Assembly: GCA_903892365.1 (NCBI GenBank)
Contig: CAITIF010000057.1
Span: 1 to 6,929 of the forward strand
DNA length: 6,929 nt
Direction: 5' to 3'
DNA from: an uncultured Pirellula sp.
Lineage (GTDB): Bacteria > Planctomycetota > Planctomycetia > Pirellulales > Pirellulaceae
Position 1 is the first letter of the stretch, and each line of letters opens with the position of its first letter. The notes beneath the pieces are model-generated. The model had not been told where the DNA came from. It worked only from the letters and a program-made list of their open reading frames with translations, and ran no database searches. The position numbers and the translations under genes are program-made. Positions 4,763 through 6,929 of this stretch are shown piece after piece.

Positions 4763-6929
4763 TCACTTAGGGGTTATTCCCCCGCTCCGCCACAACCGCT
4801 TCCAATCTTGAACGATGCCGCGCGATGGACGATCGGGTTGGAAGCCAAGATCTTTCCCCGTGATGCGTTTCAAATGGTAAATGGCCAAAATTCGCTCATC
4901 CAAATATTCGCTTTCCAATAAGTTCACCAAACGTTCTGCGGCTGAAAGTTTCAACTCCGGTTCAGAATAACCCACCAAAACTTGAAAGAGTAATGCTCCC
5001 CGTTGGACATCTTGGGCAGCGATGCTGGCCTTCAAGGCTTCGAAAGATTCTGGAGAAGTGCTAATTCTTTCCCGTACCGCATCGATCAATGTGGTCCAAT
5101 GGCTGCGGAAGCGATCGTCATTGAGCATCCCTGTTGGGCCGACCAAAAATGAAAAGTCATCGGATAAGATCAAGGTTTGTGCAGCCATAGCGGCTATCTC
5201 AGCGCGTCGATTCTGCAACGCTTCGACGATCACTAAATTCGCTCGTGCACCAGGTGGCAATATTTGCATCAGGTCACTTGCGGCTTGGCGATCAATGGGC
5301 CGTTCGAGCGGAGTTTCGACCCATGCAGGGGCTTTATCGATCTTGACGACATCCCATTGATCTACGCCGTTACGAATCACGGAATCGCCCACGGCAATTT
5401 TTTGTCGGAGGCTATCGTCACCAATAAATTTCGCAACATCCGCATCGGCGATTATCTCCATCGAAGAAAATTCCACTTTGCCTTGGAGCACAGAAATTCG
5501 CAGGTCCGTAAGTGCCATCAGTGGTCCGACGTATTGAGGATCGTATTGGGTTGGATCGATCCAAAGCGGTGTGGCTTCAACTGCCACCGCGGAATTCGGT
5601 TCGCTCCAACGGATTGCAACCAGTGTGTTTCCGTTTCGTAGTAATGTCTGGGGTTGACGATCTACAAAGTTGGACTTGCCCGTATCCTGAAGAACCGCCT
5701 TGCCTTGCCTAAGTTCCAATGTGGTCAGCCAAGGCATTTGAATGTCAGTCGTTACACGCACATCGGTGGCATTATAAAAACTCCAAGCGACATCATGATT
5801 GACGTTTATGGTGTTGCGCACTCCTGGCGCGATCAATAGTCGTGTTCCATGAGTGAATGACGTTGCAGAAGTAATTCTCACCAATTGGTTATTGACTTCG
5901 TCTCTTGCGAACAGCAAATGACCTTGTGCGCTTTCCGATGGAGGGCTCCAGTTGGCGACTTGCACATTAACTAAAGGAATGTTGGGCTTCGTATTTCCAT
6001 TACCAGAGGTACTGTTGGGGGTTGCGTTCGGATTGGTGTCTGCAGGTGGCGAGGCGGGCGAATTTGCATCACTTTTTTCTACCGGCATCGCGTCATTTGG
6101 GACCGAAGTTAGGCTGTCATTGTTGGATTGATTGGCCCCTGAATCTGTGGTGGAGGCGTTGCCGGATGCGAGTGGAAGTTGTGGAAGGTTGGCTGTTGGA
6201 TTCTCGTTATTCGTTCCCGTTGTATCGGCGGGCTCGTCGGTACTGTCGGACTCCGTGGTTGCATCTGCGTTAGCAACATCATCACGATCTTGGTCGTTAG
6301 CATCGGATGATTCCGGAGTGAGAGCAGAGGCCGTCCAAAGACTTTGTAGACGATTGATGGGGCCGACGGCTTGTAACGTCGCAAGAATCAACAGAATTGC
6401 TAAGGCCAAGGTGATGAGCACCCGAAGTCCGCGGCGTGATGGTTTAGAAGAACTTTCGGTATCGTTGGTTTGCGTCCAGTCGCCCTGGGCAGGACGGAGC
6501 GGATCTGTCATTACTAACGAATCGGACATCGAAGTGGATGGGGCGACGCTCGGCGGCGGTGCAGGCGTTCGGGCTACAGTACTGCTGAGTGGTTGCGCGG
6601 CCGCTGAACTTGCTGCCGGTGCGGGTGACTCATAGCTGTTAAAATAATCGGGGCGTTTGGTCGGAACAGCGTTTGAGCCTTGGGCAATTTCTTTGGGACT
6701 ACCGAGGCAGCGAACGCGATGCTTTAGTTCGGGCGTTACGATCGGCTCAGAATCCAAGATTGACGCTAAGGCCTGATGGCAAGCAGCCACCTCGGCAAGT
6801 TGCATATCAGATTGCAATAGGAACTGTTCTAGTTCCGGAACAAGTTCCGGCGAGAGTGTGTTGTCGAGATATTGGGCGATGGAGTTGGCATCGAGTCCTA
6901 AGCCCTTTTCGTCGAGTGGCAGCGAGGTC
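4763..6929 (-). CDS. Large single-pass membrane protein with FecR-like middle, planctomycete type (5' end outside window)
   Basis: Function unknown. The frame stays open to the window edge: 721 residues are visible and the true start is outside. The TTG at 6817 is only an internal codon. Layout in visible residues: 1-60, helical cytoplasmic part (SIAQYLDNTLSPELVPELEQ, then AEVAACHQALASIL) like the N-termini of planctomycete anti-sigma-like proteins but without a clear HxxxCxxC zinc site; 97-135, Ala/Pro/Ser linker; 168-188, one membrane helix (VLITLALAILLILATLQAV) after basic SRRG, so the C-terminus should be outside; 202-316, Asp/Asn/Thr/Ser/Pro linker; 325-537, beta-rich, with two similar strand pairs (TTLELRQGKAVL and DLRISVLQGKVEF) recalling FecR; 547-721, helical, perhaps HEAT-like, ending RITGKDLGFQPD...DWKRLWRSGG. 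It could be a membrane sensor or anti-sigma-type regulator; a surface structural role is an alternative. It ends 216 bp before hpf and is probably a separate unit. Confidence 0.85.
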   Translation of the reverse strand, partial: TSLPLDEKGLGLDANSIAQYLDNTLSPELVPELEQFLLQSDMQLAEVAACHQALASILDSEPIVTPELKHRVRCLGSPKEIAQGSNAVPTKRPDYFNSYESPAPAASSAAAQPLSSTVARTPAPPPSVAPSTSMSDSLVMTDPLRPAQGDWTQTNDTESSSKPSRRGLRVLITLALAILLILATLQAVGPINRLQSLWTASALTPESSDANDQDRDDVANADATTESDSTDEPADTTGTNNENPTANLPQLPLASGNASTTDSGANQSNNDSLTSVPNDAMPVEKSDANSPASPPADTNPNATPNSTSGNGNTKPNIPLVNVQVANWSPPSESAQGHLLFARDEVNNQLVRITSATSFTHGTRLLIAPGVRNTINVNHDVAWSFYNATDVRVTTDIQMPWLTTLELRQGKAVLQDTGKSNFVDRQPQTLLRNGNTLVAIRWSEPNSAVAVEATPLWIDPTQYDPQYVGPLMALTDLRISVLQGKVEFSSMEIIADADVAKFIGDDSLRQKIAVGDSVIRNGVDQWDVVKIDKAPAWVETPLERPIDRQAASDLMQILPPGARANLVIVEALQNRRAEIAAMAAQTLILSDDFSFLVGPTGMLNDDRFRSHWTTLIDAVRERISTSPESFEALKASIAAQDVQRGALLFQVLVGYSEPELKLSAAERLVNLLESEYLDERILAIYHLKRITGKDLGFQPDRPSRGIVQDWKRLWRSGGITPK

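Noticed and set aside
6132..6635. A 167-codon plus-strand open frame opposite the linker of the large membrane protein
   Set aside because: Low-complexity Ser/Thr/Asp codons on the minus strand free the opposite strand from stops. Its Val/Ser/Ala-rich product looks like an artefact.
6815..6817. TTG at 6817 as start of the large membrane protein
   Set aside because: The frame continues upstream to the window edge, and the 37 extra residues (including the segment DANSIAQYLDNTLSPELVPE) form part of the same helical domain.
6831..6850. Palindrome GTTCCGGAAC and repeated AGTTCCGG
   Set aside because: Explained by coding: the protein repeats Pro-Glu-Leu (PELVPEL) with the same codons.

Overview
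The window looks like a piece of a planctomycete chromosome, probably of the Pirellula/Rhodopirellula type. The grounds are the family-level look of a large membrane protein at the right-hand end (N-terminal motif around 'EVAACHQ', one membrane segment, long Ser/Thr/Asn/Pro linker, C-terminal 'RITGKDLGFQPD...W..LW' block), the sequence style of the HPr and HPF proteins, and moderate GC content. This is judged from remembered family patterns, not from a search. Every gene I can support lies on the minus strand, so transcription runs from high to low coordinates.

Right end (4763-6929): one large gene, cut by the window edge at its 5' end. It encodes a single-pass membrane protein with a short cytoplasmic helical N-terminus, a low-complexity extracytoplasmic linker, a beta-rich middle that resembles FecR-type domains, and a helical C-terminus. 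A 216-bp spacer (4547-4762) follows. It holds two weak promoter candidates and small palindromes in front of the next gene.

Middle (3271-4546): hpf (short ribosome hibernation factor) and ptsN-like EIIA are 17 bp apart, and each has a clear Shine-Dalgarno sequence. A 137-bp spacer with a perfect TTGACA hexamer and a leader hairpin separates them from the HPr gene.

Left end (1-3576): HPr, Enzyme I (ptsI), a DUF2344/TIGR03936 'radical SAM-linked' protein and an RNase E/G-family gene follow one another with gaps of 36, 7 and 15 bp. They look like one operon. The RNase gene runs off the left edge, with 248 N-terminal codons visible.

Together these genes form a complete phosphorelay, PEP to Enzyme I (His191) to HPr (His20) to EIIA (His69), with no sugar permease (EIIB/EIIC) in view. 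That suggests a regulatory, PTSNtr-like system rather than a transport system. It is placed with genes for ribosome hibernation and RNA processing or decay. rpoN, the usual neighbour of hpf-ptsN in proteobacteria, is not here; the large membrane protein occupies that place. I saw no tRNA, rRNA, CRISPR array, insertion sequence or convincing rho-independent terminator. No wholly new system is evident; the most notable points are the gene neighbourhood and several family-atypical sequence details.
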